From assembly GCF_022008365.1 (NCBI RefSeq), contig NZ_JAIRBA010000002.1, positions 124,001 through 188,000 on the forward strand: 64,000 nucleotides of DNA, given 5' to 3'. The notes under the pieces are model-generated. The model was not told the DNA's origin, made no database searches, and worked only from the letters and a program-made list of their open reading frames with translations. A program made the translations under genes and the position numbers. The DNA is from Aequorivita vitellina (GTDB taxonomy: Bacteria; Bacteroidota; Bacteroidia; Flavobacteriales; Flavobacteriaceae). Shown one piece after another: positions 26,650 through 35,012 of this stretch; position 1 is the first letter of the stretch; each line of letters opens with the position of its first letter.

Positions 26650-29283
26650 ATGCGAATTAGAGAAATCAACGCCATGCGAGGACCAAATTACTGGTCCATT
26701 CGTCGTCATAAATTAATTGTAATGGTCCTCGATTTAGAGGAAATGGAAGAGCTGCCTTCAAACAAAATTGAAGGGTTTAGTGACCGACTTAAAGCCATGT
26801 TTCCAACCATGTATAGTCATCGTTGCAGTGTGGGCGCACCGGGCGGTTTTTTTCAAAGAGTAGAAGACGGCACGTGGATGGGCCATATTATTGAACATAT
26901 TGCTTTAGAAATTCAGACCTTGGCAGATATGGACACAGGCTTCGGTAGAACGCGCGACTATGGTGAAAAAGGTGTTTACAACGTGGTGTTCAGTTATATT
27001 GAAGAAAACGTTGGTAGATATGCGGCAAAGGTTTCAGTAGCTATTTGCGAAGCCTTAATTAAAGGTGACGCATACGATTTGGAACCAGATATTCAAAAAA
27101 TGCGAGAAATACGGGAAGACGAACGACTGGGCCCAAGTACGGGTTCAATTGTTGAAGAAGCCGAAAGCAGAGGAATTCCGTGGATTCGCTTAAATAAATA
27201 TTCGTTATGTCAATTAGGCTATGGTGCTAATCAAAAAAGAATTCAGGCTACGGTAACCTCTGAAACTAGCAGTATTGGTGTAGAACTTGCCTGCGATAAA
27301 GAAGATACAAAATACCTTTTAGAACAGGCTGAAGTTTTGGTGCCGAGAGGTGATATTATTGGGCGGGAACGCAGTTTAGAAGATGCTTGTCGGTATGTAG
27401 GTTTTCCTTTGGTGGTAAAACCTGTAGGCGGTAATCACGGTCGCGGAATTACGGTAAATATAAAAAATTACGACGATGCTTTGGTAGCTTTTCACGCTGC
27501 AAAAGAAGTTTCTAATAAAGTAATTATTGAAAAATATATAACCGGAGACGATTACCGTGTTTTGGTAATCAATAATGTTTTAGTGGCAGCTGCAAAACGA
27601 ACTCCGGCAAACGTTGTAGGTGATGGAAAATCAACCATTAAAGAACTGGTAACTATTGTGAATAAAGACTCACGCCGCGGTTACGGACACGAAAACGTAC
27701 TTACAAAAATTACCATTAACGATTTAACACGAACCGTCCTCGCTGCAAAGGGATATACCGAAGATTCCGTTCCAGCAGCTGGCGAAATGGTAATATTAAA
27801 AGATACTGCAAACTTGAGTACCGGCGGAACTGCCGAAGACGTTACAGATATTTTACATCCAGCAAATGTTTCGATGGCCGAACGCATTTCAAAAATAATA
27901 GATCTCGATATCTGCGGAATTGATATTATGACTACAGATATTAGCAAACCACTCGAAGAAACCGGCGGTGCGGTAATAGAGGTTAATGCAGGACCGGGAT
28001 TTAGAATGCATTTAGCACCAACTACCGGTTTGCCAAGAAATGTTGCAGCACCCGTTGTCGATAAACTTTTTCCACAAGGTACTACTGGACGGATTCCAAT
28101 TATAGCAACCACCGGTACTAACGGAAAAACAACCACAACCCGTTTAATTGCCCATATGGCTAAAATGAAAGGTTTTCGGGTGGGCTATACTACTAGCGAT
28201 GGCGTTTATATTCAAAACAGATTGTTGATGAAAGGCGATTGCACCGGCCCTGCAAGTGCCGAATTTGTACTTAAGGACCCAACGGTAAACTTTGCAGTTT
28301 TAGAGTGTGCCCGCGGCGGTTTGCTACGCGCAGGACTAGGTTTTAAAAAATGCGACGTAGGAATTGTTACTAATGTTGCCGCAGATCATCTGGGTTTAAA
28401 GGGAATACACACTATAGAACAACTTGCAAAAGTTAAAGGCGTTATTCCAGAAACTGTTTTACCAGATGGTTACGCAATTTTAAATGCCGATGACGATTTG
28501 GTTTATGAAATGCGAAGAAGCATCAATTGTAATCTCGCTCTTTTCTCAATGGACGAAGAAAATCCACGTATAAAAGCACTTCAAAAATTGGGAGGAATTA
28601 CAGCTGTTTATGAAAACGGTTACGTAACACTATGTCGTGGTACTTGGAAAATGCGCATCATGAAGGCTGAAAATATTCCGTTAACCTATGGCGGGAAAGC
28701 AACTTTTATGATTCAGAATATTCTTCCAGCTATTGTTGCAGCTCATGTACGCGGAATAAGCATTGAAGATATGAAAGTGGCTCTGGAAACCTTTATTCCT
28801 TCGGCATCACAAACGCCCGGAAGATTGAATTTATTTAAGTTCGAAAACTTCACCATTTTACTCGATTATGCCCATAACCCAGCGGGGATGCGCGCCCTTA
28901 AAAATTTCACCGATAATCTTGAAGCGACTGTTAAAGTTGGTATTATAGCTGGCGTTGGCGATAGAAGAGAAGAAGACACTAACGAATTGGGAAGTGTTGC
29001 TGCGGAAATGTTTGATGAAATAATTATTCGTCAAGACAAAAATTTACGAGGAAAAACCGAAGATTCAATTATTAAAATGCTCGATGAAGGTATTAAAATG
29101 AAAGATCCAAACAAAAAAACAACCATCATCCCTTCAGAAAAGGAAGCAATAATTTATGCGGTAAAAAATGCCCAAAAGGGTTCGTTGATTGTTTTATGTA
29201 GCGATGTAATTCCAGATGCTTTAGATCTTGTGATGAAATTTAAAGATCAGGAAAGTAAAGGTGAACTCATGTTTGCACAGTAA
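26650..29283 (+). CDS. cphA: Cyanophycin synthetase
   Basis: Builds multi-L-arginyl-poly-L-aspartate from Asp and Arg with ATP, without ribosomes. 877 aa, the normal CphA1 length. Three parts: N-terminal domain (1 to about 160, RGPNYWSIRRHKLIVM), ATP-grasp domain (about 215-475, VVKPVGGNHGRGITVN, VIEVNAGPGFRMH), and Mur-ligase-like domain (from about 480, P-loop TGTNGKTTTT, then NVAADHLGLKGI and LLDYAHNPAGMRAL). All three catalytic regions look intact. Start ATG at 26650, divergent from cphB; iaaA lies beyond cphB, giving a synthesis-plus-breakdown locus for a nitrogen and carbon reserve. Confidence 0.95.
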   Translation: MRIREINAMRGPNYWSIRRHKLIVMVLDLEEMEELPSNKIEGFSDRLKAMFPTMYSHRCSVGAPGGFFQRVEDGTWMGHIIEHIALEIQTLADMDTGFGRTRDYGEKGVYNVVFSYIEENVGRYAAKVSVAICEALIKGDAYDLEPDIQKMREIREDERLGPSTGSIVEEAESRGIPWIRLNKYSLCQLGYGANQKRIQATVTSETSSIGVELACDKEDTKYLLEQAEVLVPRGDIIGRERSLEDACRYVGFPLVVKPVGGNHGRGITVNIKNYDDALVAFHAAKEVSNKVIIEKYITGDDYRVLVINNVLVAAAKRTPANVVGDGKSTIKELVTIVNKDSRRGYGHENVLTKITINDLTRTVLAAKGYTEDSVPAAGEMVILKDTANLSTGGTAEDVTDILHPANVSMAERISKIIDLDICGIDIMTTDISKPLEETGGAVIEVNAGPGFRMHLAPTTGLPRNVAAPVVDKLFPQGTTGRIPIIATTGTNGKTTTTRLIAHMAKMKGFRVGYTTSDGVYIQNRLLMKGDCTGPASAEFVLKDPTVNFAVLECARGGLLRAGLGFKKCDVGIVTNVAADHLGLKGIHTIEQLAKVKGVIPETVLPDGYAILNADDDLVYEMRRSINCNLALFSMDEENPRIKALQKLGGITAVYENGYVTLCRGTWKMRIMKAENIPLTYGGKATFMIQNILPAIVAAHVRGISIEDMKVALETFIPSASQTPGRLNLFKFENFTILLDYAHNPAGMRALKNFTDNLEATVKVGIIAGVGDRREEDTNELGSVAAEMFDEIIIRQDKNLRGKTEDSIIKMLDEGIKMKDPNKKTTIIPSEKEAIIYAVKNAQKGSLIVLCSDVIPDALDLVMKFKDQESKGELMFAQ

Positions 29284-29358
29284 AAGAAAGACATCCGCAT
29301 TTTCAACAAGGGTTTTAAAACCAAGTATGAAAGGAGGTGTAACGGGTTACAGCAATGA

Positions 29359-30687
29359 TTAAAATAGTTTGGAAGAGTTTTGAGTAGTTTTGCGCTTTCC
29401 TTTTATAATACCGAAAATCAGAATGTAACTGTAGCAAGCAATCACTAACAGTAGTGCTATTTTAAAACCTACATTGTCCGTCAAAAAGCCATAGGCCGGC
29501 GGAATAACGGCGCCTCCCACAATAGCCATACAAAGCAATCCTGAAGCTTGCGGCTTTAAATCGCCTAGGCCATCAATGGTTAAAGCAAAGATAGTGGGGA
29601 ACATAATTGAGTTAAAAAGTCCCACGGCAAGTATAGACCACATTGCCACTAAACCAACAGTATTCATTGATACCAACAACATTAATACGGCAAGAAATGC
29701 GAAGATGGAAAGCACTTTCGTCGGTACAATTATTTTGGTTAAATAAGCTCCAATGAACCTGCCCACCATAGCTCCACTCCAATAAAACACAACAAAAGCG
29801 CCCACAATAGCTTTAGAATCTATGGAATTTAAATTGGTGTTTAACAGGCTTTCGGCTAGGTATTTCATAGTTTCGTTTTGCTGGATTATTTCAGAAATAT
29901 TCATACTCATAAAATAATTTACCAAATAGCTTCCAATGGCAACTTCGGCGCCAACGTATAGAAAAATACCCAAAGCCCCGAGCATTACAATTTTGTTTTT
30001 CAGAAGTTTTCCGTAGCCACCCACGGTGCTTTTTTCCAAAATAGTTGGCAGTTTTATAAATACGAAAAGAAGTGCCAATAGCCCAATAAATGCTGCGATG
30101 TACAGAAAAGGAATCTGTACGGCAGACGCTTCGGAAATGTAGTAGGTGCCTTTTTCAACTTCTGTTAAACCCATTATTTCTTCCGAAGATTTTATAGTAT
30201 CGCTCAATAAAAACGAAGCGCCAATTAAAGGAGCAATCGCCGTTCCCAAAGAGTTGAAAGCTTGGGAAAGATTTAAACGGCTGGATGCACCATCTTCGCT
30301 TCCTAAAACCGAAACATACGGATTGGCGGCTACTTGCAGGATTGTAATTCCGCCGGCGAGCGTAAAATATGCAACCATAAATATCCAGAATTGCCTGTCG
30401 GCAGCTGCGGGATAAAAAAGCAAACAACCAATTGCCATCGTTACCAAGCCTACGAAAATTCCTTTTTGATACCCAATTCGCGAAAGCAAAGCGCCGGCGG
30501 GAACAGAAATTACCAAATACGCCAAAAAGAATGCAAACTGAACTAACCCAGCTTGAAAATAACTGAGTTCAAATACGTCTTTTAATCGCGGTACGAGACT
30601 GTCCACCAAAACGGTGATGAAACCCCAAAGGAAAAATAGGATGGTTACTGTAATAAAAGCGGAACGGAAGGATTTTTTTTCGGTCAT
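29359..30687 (-). CDS. FucP-family sugar:H+ symporter (MFS)
   Basis: Inner-membrane major facilitator permease, 442 aa from the ATG at 30687 (a TTG two codons upstream is less likely). Twelve hydrophobic segments; SYFQAGLVQFAFFLAY followed by PAGALLSRIGYQKG and AANPYVSVLG are typical of the L-fucose/glucose/galactose FucP branch. Last gene of a three-gene minus-strand unit with a glycosylasparaginase and a GH92 mannosidase, so the cargo may be a sugar freed from glycoproteins, such as mannose or GlcNAc. The exact sugar cannot be read from the sequence. The 105-bp gap before it holds a hairpin repeat. Confidence 0.82.
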   Translation of the reverse strand: MTEKKSFRSAFITVTILFFLWGFITVLVDSLVPRLKDVFELSYFQAGLVQFAFFLAYLVISVPAGALLSRIGYQKGIFVGLVTMAIGCLLFYPAAADRQFWIFMVAYFTLAGGITILQVAANPYVSVLGSEDGASSRLNLSQAFNSLGTAIAPLIGASFLLSDTIKSSEEIMGLTEVEKGTYYISEASAVQIPFLYIAAFIGLLALLFVFIKLPTILEKSTVGGYGKLLKNKIVMLGALGIFLYVGAEVAIGSYLVNYFMSMNISEIIQQNETMKYLAESLLNTNLNSIDSKAIVGAFVVFYWSGAMVGRFIGAYLTKIIVPTKVLSIFAFLAVLMLLVSMNTVGLVAMWSILAVGLFNSIMFPTIFALTIDGLGDLKPQASGLLCMAIVGGAVIPPAYGFLTDNVGFKIALLLVIACYSYILIFGIIKGKRKTTQNSSKLF

Positions 30688-30732
30688 AATCAAATGATTC
30701 TTTTGATGCTATTGATACTGTTGTTTTTGTAC

Positions 30733-30790
30733 TTGGCCTCTTCGCGTCTTTGCATGCCAATTTCTCGCGAAGGCCAAAGAACGCAGAGGA
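30733..30790. repeat. Hairpin repeat between permease and glycosylasparaginase genes
   Basis: TTGGCCTCTTCGCG (30733-30746) pairs with CGCGAAGGCCAA (30766-30777) apart from a 2-nt bulge. It is followed by AGAACGCAGAGG. The GCGTCTTTGC and AACGCAGAGG words resemble an interspersed repeat I recall from many Bacteroidota spacers. Confidence 0.55.
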
Positions 30791-30792
30791 CA

Positions 30793-31791
30793 TTACTTTT
30801 TATCATAAAAATCTGAGGCAAAGTTTTCGTTTTTGTCGTTTTGATATTTTGTTACCCAAAACCCGTCGTGAATTGCATAATAGCCGGTTTCCCCCTTTTT
30901 GTTTACGGCAATATAACCCACTTGAAAATCTTTGAAATTCGGGGTTTTTTTAATGATTCTTCCTATGGCTTCTTCGCAGGCTTGTTGTGGCGTTTTGCCT
31001 TGACGCATTAATTCAACAATCAAAAAACTACCGACGGTTTTTAGCACTTCCTCGCCTAAACCAGTTGCCGTTGCGCCGCCTATTTCGTTGTCTATAAAAA
31101 GTCCCGAACCAATTATTGGCGAATCGCCCACACGCCCAGCCATTTTATAGGCCAAACCACTGGTAGTGCAACCTCCCGAAATATCACCGTTTTCGTCTAT
31201 GGCGAGCATCCCGATGGTATCGTGGTTTTCAATATTGATAATTGGTTTGTATTGCGAGGTTTTTTTCCACGCTTCCCACGCTTTTTTAGATTTTTCAGTT
31301 AGTAAATCTACTTTTTTGAAACCTTCGGAATAGGCGAACTGCTCCGCACCTTTTCCTGCCAAAATTACGTGCGGTGTATCTTCCATTACTTTTCGTGCAA
31401 CAGATATTGGGTGCATAATATTCTGAAGATAAACAACCGCGCCATAATCGCCCTCTTTGTTCATAATACAGGCATCCAGGGTTACGTTTCCGTCGCGGTC
31501 CGGTAAACCGCCAAGGCCCACGGATTGGCCTTCGGCGTTGGCTTCTTCAATCATACAGCCTTTTTCAATCGCGTCAATAGACGTTCCGCCTTCCTTTAAA
31601 ACACGCCACGCTTCGGCGGTGCTATCGTTAACATTCCAAGTGGCAATTACCATTGGGAAACCGGATGTTTCATTCTTAAGATTCTTTTCTTCGGAAATTG
31701 AAGTCTTCATTCCTGAAGCGAAAACAGAGGTTCCCACTGCAATTCCCAAGGTGGAAAGCGATGCATTTTGAATAAATTTTCTGCGTTTCAT
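30793..31791 (-). CDS. N4-(beta-N-acetylglucosaminyl)-L-asparaginase (glycosylasparaginase)
   Basis: Ntn-hydrolase that cleaves the GlcNAc-Asn bond of N-glycoproteins after the peptide is trimmed. 332 aa. The N terminus MKRRKFIQNASLSTLGIAVG is a twin-arginine signal, so it is exported folded. The autocleavage motif NHDTIGMLAID carries nucleophile Thr192; GRVGDSPIIGSG and GGATATGLGEEV form the substrate pocket. It differs from the isoaspartyl peptidase at 24617 in signal and motif wording. It lies 62 bp after the GH92 mannosidase gene and 105 bp before the permease gene, consistent with stepwise N-glycan degradation. Confidence 0.9.
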   Translation of the reverse strand: MKRRKFIQNASLSTLGIAVGTSVFASGMKTSISEEKNLKNETSGFPMVIATWNVNDSTAEAWRVLKEGGTSIDAIEKGCMIEEANAEGQSVGLGGLPDRDGNVTLDACIMNKEGDYGAVVYLQNIMHPISVARKVMEDTPHVILAGKGAEQFAYSEGFKKVDLLTEKSKKAWEAWKKTSQYKPIINIENHDTIGMLAIDENGDISGGCTTSGLAYKMAGRVGDSPIIGSGLFIDNEIGGATATGLGEEVLKTVGSFLIVELMRQGKTPQQACEEAIGRIIKKTPNFKDFQVGYIAVNKKGETGYYAIHDGFWVTKYQNDKNENFASDFYDKK

Positions 31792-31853
31792 AATACTATA
31801 ATTTTGCGTTTCAAACCTAAAGCTTTTAAAAACCTGTTAGGTTTAGTAGTGGT

Positions 31854-34800
31854 CTATTTCACTTCAATTTCATCTACAAAAAGCCAAGCTTTTCCACCAA
31901 AGCCCAAATGTCCTTCTGGTAGATCGCCGAAGTTTTTAGCTGTAATTTTTATAAATTGGATGTTTTTATCTACTTGAAATGCTATTGTTTTTATTTCTGT
32001 TTCTTCCGAAGGTTTTTCGGCTTCTATTTTTTGGATTGGCAAGTCGGTAAAATCCGTTCCATTTTCCGCAATTGAGCAGATTACTTCGGTGGGATAAAAA
32101 ATCCAGCTGCGTTGGTCTTGTAAAAAACTCACCGAAACGGTTTTCACTTCTTTTTGGGAACCCAAATTCACGGTTGCTTTCAAATCTAAATCGTGATAGC
32201 CTTGCCACGTTCCGGTTCTAAAATCGTTTGTGCCGTGAATACCGTCAATCAACGCGTTCTTTCCGCCGCCGTTGTACTGGTTGGCGTATTCGGTTTCCAA
32301 AGTTATGCTGAGGTTTGGGTCTATTTTATAGAAATGAGTTTTAAGCACGCTGCTTTTCTGCTTTTCTGAATTCTTCATATTTCGGTCGCTGAGCGGAGCC
32401 GAAGTATTTCGGTCGCTGAGCGGAGCCGAAGCGTAAGTTCGTAATTCTGCCGCTTCCGAAATTGTAAAAGGCTGCGAGTATTTTTTAAAATCGGAATTGT
32501 TTAGGGAATAATAAATTTCCATTTTATCGGAATTGGTGCCTTGGCTCCGCTCAGCGACCGCAAGCGAAATTTCAGTTTTATTTTTAAAAGCCACATTGCC
32601 TTTTGCAATAAATGGAGCGGGTATAATTATGTTTTCGGTGATTTCGGTTGTAGGAATTTCTGTGTTTTTTGTTGCCCATTTCGAAGCTTTGTTAGTCATC
32701 TTAAAAACCAGTTTTCCGCCGTTTATAATTTCAGAATGCTGAATAAAACTTCGCTTTAAAGGCTGCCCATTTAAAGTTGCCGAAGCGATATATTTATTTT
32801 TATCTGAAATGTTTTCAGCTTCAATTTTAAATGTTTTTCCGTCTTCTAAATTAATGGACACATTTTCAAAAAGAGGCGTCCCGATAATATATTGGTTGCT
32901 CGCGGGGGTTACGGGATAAAAACCCAACGCGCTGAAAACATACCACGCGCTCATCTGTCCGCAGTCCTCATTTCCTGAAATTCCATCGGGAGCGTTTTGG
33001 TACAATTCATTTAAAATTTGATGAACTTTTTCCTGTGTTTTTGCAGGTTTATTCACAAAATTGTAGAGATAAGCCATATGGTGGCTGGGTTCGTTTCCAT
33101 GGGCATATTGGCCTATGAGTCCAGTAATATCGGCCTGTTGGCGACCCGAAGTTTCTTGTTTTGCTGTAAAAAGTTTATCGAGTTGGTTTTCAAATGCAGC
33201 TTTTCCACCCATTAAATTTATCAATCCCGAAATATCTTGCGGCACGTAAAAACTGTATTGCCACGAGTTGGCTTCGGTATAATTAAAATTTACTTCGTAC
33301 GGGTCAAAAGGCGCAAACCAAGTGTTGCGGAAACGACCTCGCATAAATTTTGTCTCGGGATCAAAAACGTTTTTGTAGTATTGTGCCCTTTCGGAAAATA
33401 CTTTATAATCTTTAATCTTTCCCATCGCTTTGGCCATTTGGGCAATGGTCCAATCGTCGTAAGCATATTCCAAGGTTTTTGAAACCGATTCGCTTTCTTC
33501 TTCCACAGGAATAAAACCGAATTCTTTGTAACTTTTCAGCCCCAATTTGTCTTGCACCGCACTGTGTTTCATCGCGGCAAAAGCCTTTTCGGCATCGAAG
33601 CCGCGGATTCCTTTTAAATAGGCATCGGCAATTACGGGCACGGCGTGGTAGCCAATCATACAACCCGTGTAATTGGCTGCCAATGGCCAAATGGGAAGAA
33701 TTCCGCCTTCGTCGTATTTCGCTAAAAGTGAATTTATAAAATCGTTTGTCCGTTCTTTTTCAATAATAGTGTAAAGCGGATGCGCGGCGCGATACGTGTC
33801 CCAAAGTGAAAAAACGGTGTAATTTTTAAAATCGTTGGCTTGATGAATTTCCAAATCCATCCCACGATAGCGTCCGTCAACATCGTGATAAAGATTTGGT
33901 GCCAGCATTGTGTGATAAAGGGCGGTGTAAAAAATTATTTTTTGATTGTTGCGGACTTCGGCTCCGCTCAGTCCCCGGTTTGCTGAAGATTGGTTGTTGA
34001 GCGTAGTCGAAACATCGATATTTCGCAACTGCTTTTCCCAAGCAGTTTCGGCTTCTTCTTTTACTTGTTGAAATGATTTATCACCGATTTCAGCTTCTAA
34101 GTTTTTCTTTGCTCCGGCTTCGTCAACGGCTGAAATTGCAACTTTAATTTCCAGATCGTTCCCTTCGGAAGCGTCAAATTCAAAGGCAGCTTTGGTAGGA
34201 TTGTATCCTGGAGCTTCGGTGGGAGAATAATAGGCAACTATTTTATACGGACGGGAAAATTCAATATTATAAAAAAGTCGTTGGTCTTTTGCCCAAGCAT
34301 TGGAATGTCTGTGACCGGAAATTTCAGTTTTTGAAAGCGTTTTTATTTCAGAAGAAAGAACTTTGTCGCGGTGTTCCAAATCGAGGATTACAATCTGCTT
34401 TGAATCCTTCGGAAATGTGTAACGGTGTATTCCGCTGCGTTCCGAAACGGTGAGTTCTACTTCAATATTTGTATCGTTTAAAAATACTTTGTAATAGCCT
34501 GGGTAAGCGGTTTCGTTTTCGTGTGAAAAATGGGAGCGGTACCCTTTTTGAACTTGTGCTGAGCTTGCCGAAGCATTGGCGCCATTGTTGAAATTCACTG
34601 TATTTGTTGGCATTAAAAGCACATCGCCATAATCGCTGACGCCAGTTCCGCTGAGGTGCGTATTCGAAAAACCGTAAATATATTCATCACTATAATGGTA
34701 GCCGCTGCAACCGTCCCAACCGTCCAAACGCGTGTCTGGGCTTAGTTGCATCATCCCAAAAGGCATTGTGGCTCCGGGATAAGTGTGACCGTGGCCGCCA

Positions 34801-34910
34801 GTACCTATAAATGGATTGACAAATGAAGTCAAGTTTTCAGTGGAAGTGTTGTCCTGCGAAAATCCTAAAAAGAAAGCGAGTAAAAGGAGAAGTATTAGCC
34901 TATTGCGCAT
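31854..34910 (-). CDS. GH92 alpha-mannosidase with C-terminal accessory domains
   Basis: Exo-acting calcium-dependent alpha-mannosidase of glycoside hydrolase family 92, 1018 aa from the ATG at 34910. A 53-codon longer frame would overlap the divergent gene and bury the signal peptide MRNRLILLLLLAFFLGFSQ. GH92 marks: SFVNPFIGTGGHGHTYPGA, MMQLSPDTRLDGWDGCSGYH, GNEPSHHMAYLYN and GNEDCGQMSAWYVFSALG. From about 770 on, a chitobiase-C-like segment (IYYSLNNSDFKKYSQPF) and a discoidin-like segment (VNLGSQKEVKTVSVSF) follow. Several short palindromic repeats are inserted in frame. First gene of the N-glycan operon; likely periplasmic or surface-exposed. Confidence 0.9.
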   Translation of the reverse strand: MRNRLILLLLLAFFLGFSQDNTSTENLTSFVNPFIGTGGHGHTYPGATMPFGMMQLSPDTRLDGWDGCSGYHYSDEYIYGFSNTHLSGTGVSDYGDVLLMPTNTVNFNNGANASASSAQVQKGYRSHFSHENETAYPGYYKVFLNDTNIEVELTVSERSGIHRYTFPKDSKQIVILDLEHRDKVLSSEIKTLSKTEISGHRHSNAWAKDQRLFYNIEFSRPYKIVAYYSPTEAPGYNPTKAAFEFDASEGNDLEIKVAISAVDEAGAKKNLEAEIGDKSFQQVKEEAETAWEKQLRNIDVSTTLNNQSSANRGLSGAEVRNNQKIIFYTALYHTMLAPNLYHDVDGRYRGMDLEIHQANDFKNYTVFSLWDTYRAAHPLYTIIEKERTNDFINSLLAKYDEGGILPIWPLAANYTGCMIGYHAVPVIADAYLKGIRGFDAEKAFAAMKHSAVQDKLGLKSYKEFGFIPVEEESESVSKTLEYAYDDWTIAQMAKAMGKIKDYKVFSERAQYYKNVFDPETKFMRGRFRNTWFAPFDPYEVNFNYTEANSWQYSFYVPQDISGLINLMGGKAAFENQLDKLFTAKQETSGRQQADITGLIGQYAHGNEPSHHMAYLYNFVNKPAKTQEKVHQILNELYQNAPDGISGNEDCGQMSAWYVFSALGFYPVTPASNQYIIGTPLFENVSINLEDGKTFKIEAENISDKNKYIASATLNGQPLKRSFIQHSEIINGGKLVFKMTNKASKWATKNTEIPTTEITENIIIPAPFIAKGNVAFKNKTEISLAVAERSQGTNSDKMEIYYSLNNSDFKKYSQPFTISEAAELRTYASAPLSDRNTSAPLSDRNMKNSEKQKSSVLKTHFYKIDPNLSITLETEYANQYNGGGKNALIDGIHGTNDFRTGTWQGYHDLDLKATVNLGSQKEVKTVSVSFLQDQRSWIFYPTEVICSIAENGTDFTDLPIQKIEAEKPSEETEIKTIAFQVDKNIQFIKITAKNFGDLPEGHLGFGGKAWLFVDEIEVK
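32378..32431. repeat. Perfect 27-bp tandem duplication inside the GH92 gene
   Basis: Two identical 27-bp copies (32378-32404, 32405-32431) with core CGGTCGCTGAGCGGAGCCG. Being nine codons each, they add APLSDRN-type repeats to the protein (SAPLSDRNTSAPLSDRN) without shifting the frame. They sit between the chitobiase-like and discoidin-like regions. Confidence 0.92.
32543..32560. repeat. Inverted copy of the GH92 27-bp repeat core
   Basis: GGCTCCGCTCAGCGACCG is the exact reverse complement of 18 bp of the repeat at 32378-32431, again in frame within the mannosidase gene. Confidence 0.85.
33953..34013. repeat. Two further short repeat copies inside the GH92 gene
   Basis: At 33953-33976 GGACTTCGGCTCCGCTCAGT shares its core with the 32543 copy and is flanked by GGACT/AGTCC. 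At 33991-34013 GTTGTTGAGCGTAGTCGAAA has the related GAGCGTAGTCGAAA form. Both keep the reading frame and encode Ser/Asn/Gly-rich loops (NNQSSANRGLSGAEV). Confidence 0.65.
34549..34575. repeat. Short repeat copy near the 5' end of the GH92 gene
   Basis: GAACTTGTGCTGAGCTTGCC followed by GAAGC; the CTGAGCTTGCCGAAGC word is another form of the CTGAGC-GAAG palindromes in this gene. It encodes the loop ASASSAQVQKG. Confidence 0.6.
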
Positions 34911-35012
34911 TATTGATAAATATGCTGAGAAAGATACTAAAATCGTTAAAATAAAGTGAACAACCATTTCAATTTTTTGAAACATGCTATCTTTAAAAAT
35001 ACTTTTCACTTT

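Noticed and set aside
26554-26709. 52-codon N-terminal extension of cyanophycinase
   Set aside because: Overlaps the start of cphA and precedes a standard cyanophycinase N terminus with a -7 box just upstream of it.
27681-28136. 151-codon open frame on the minus strand inside cphA
   Set aside because: Antisense to the ATP-grasp/Mur-ligase junction; low-complexity product, no supporting signals.
30793-31791. Second cyanophycin dipeptidase
   Set aside because: Same superfamily as iaaA, but its Tat signal, NHDTIG motif and GH92/permease neighbours fit glycosylasparaginase better.
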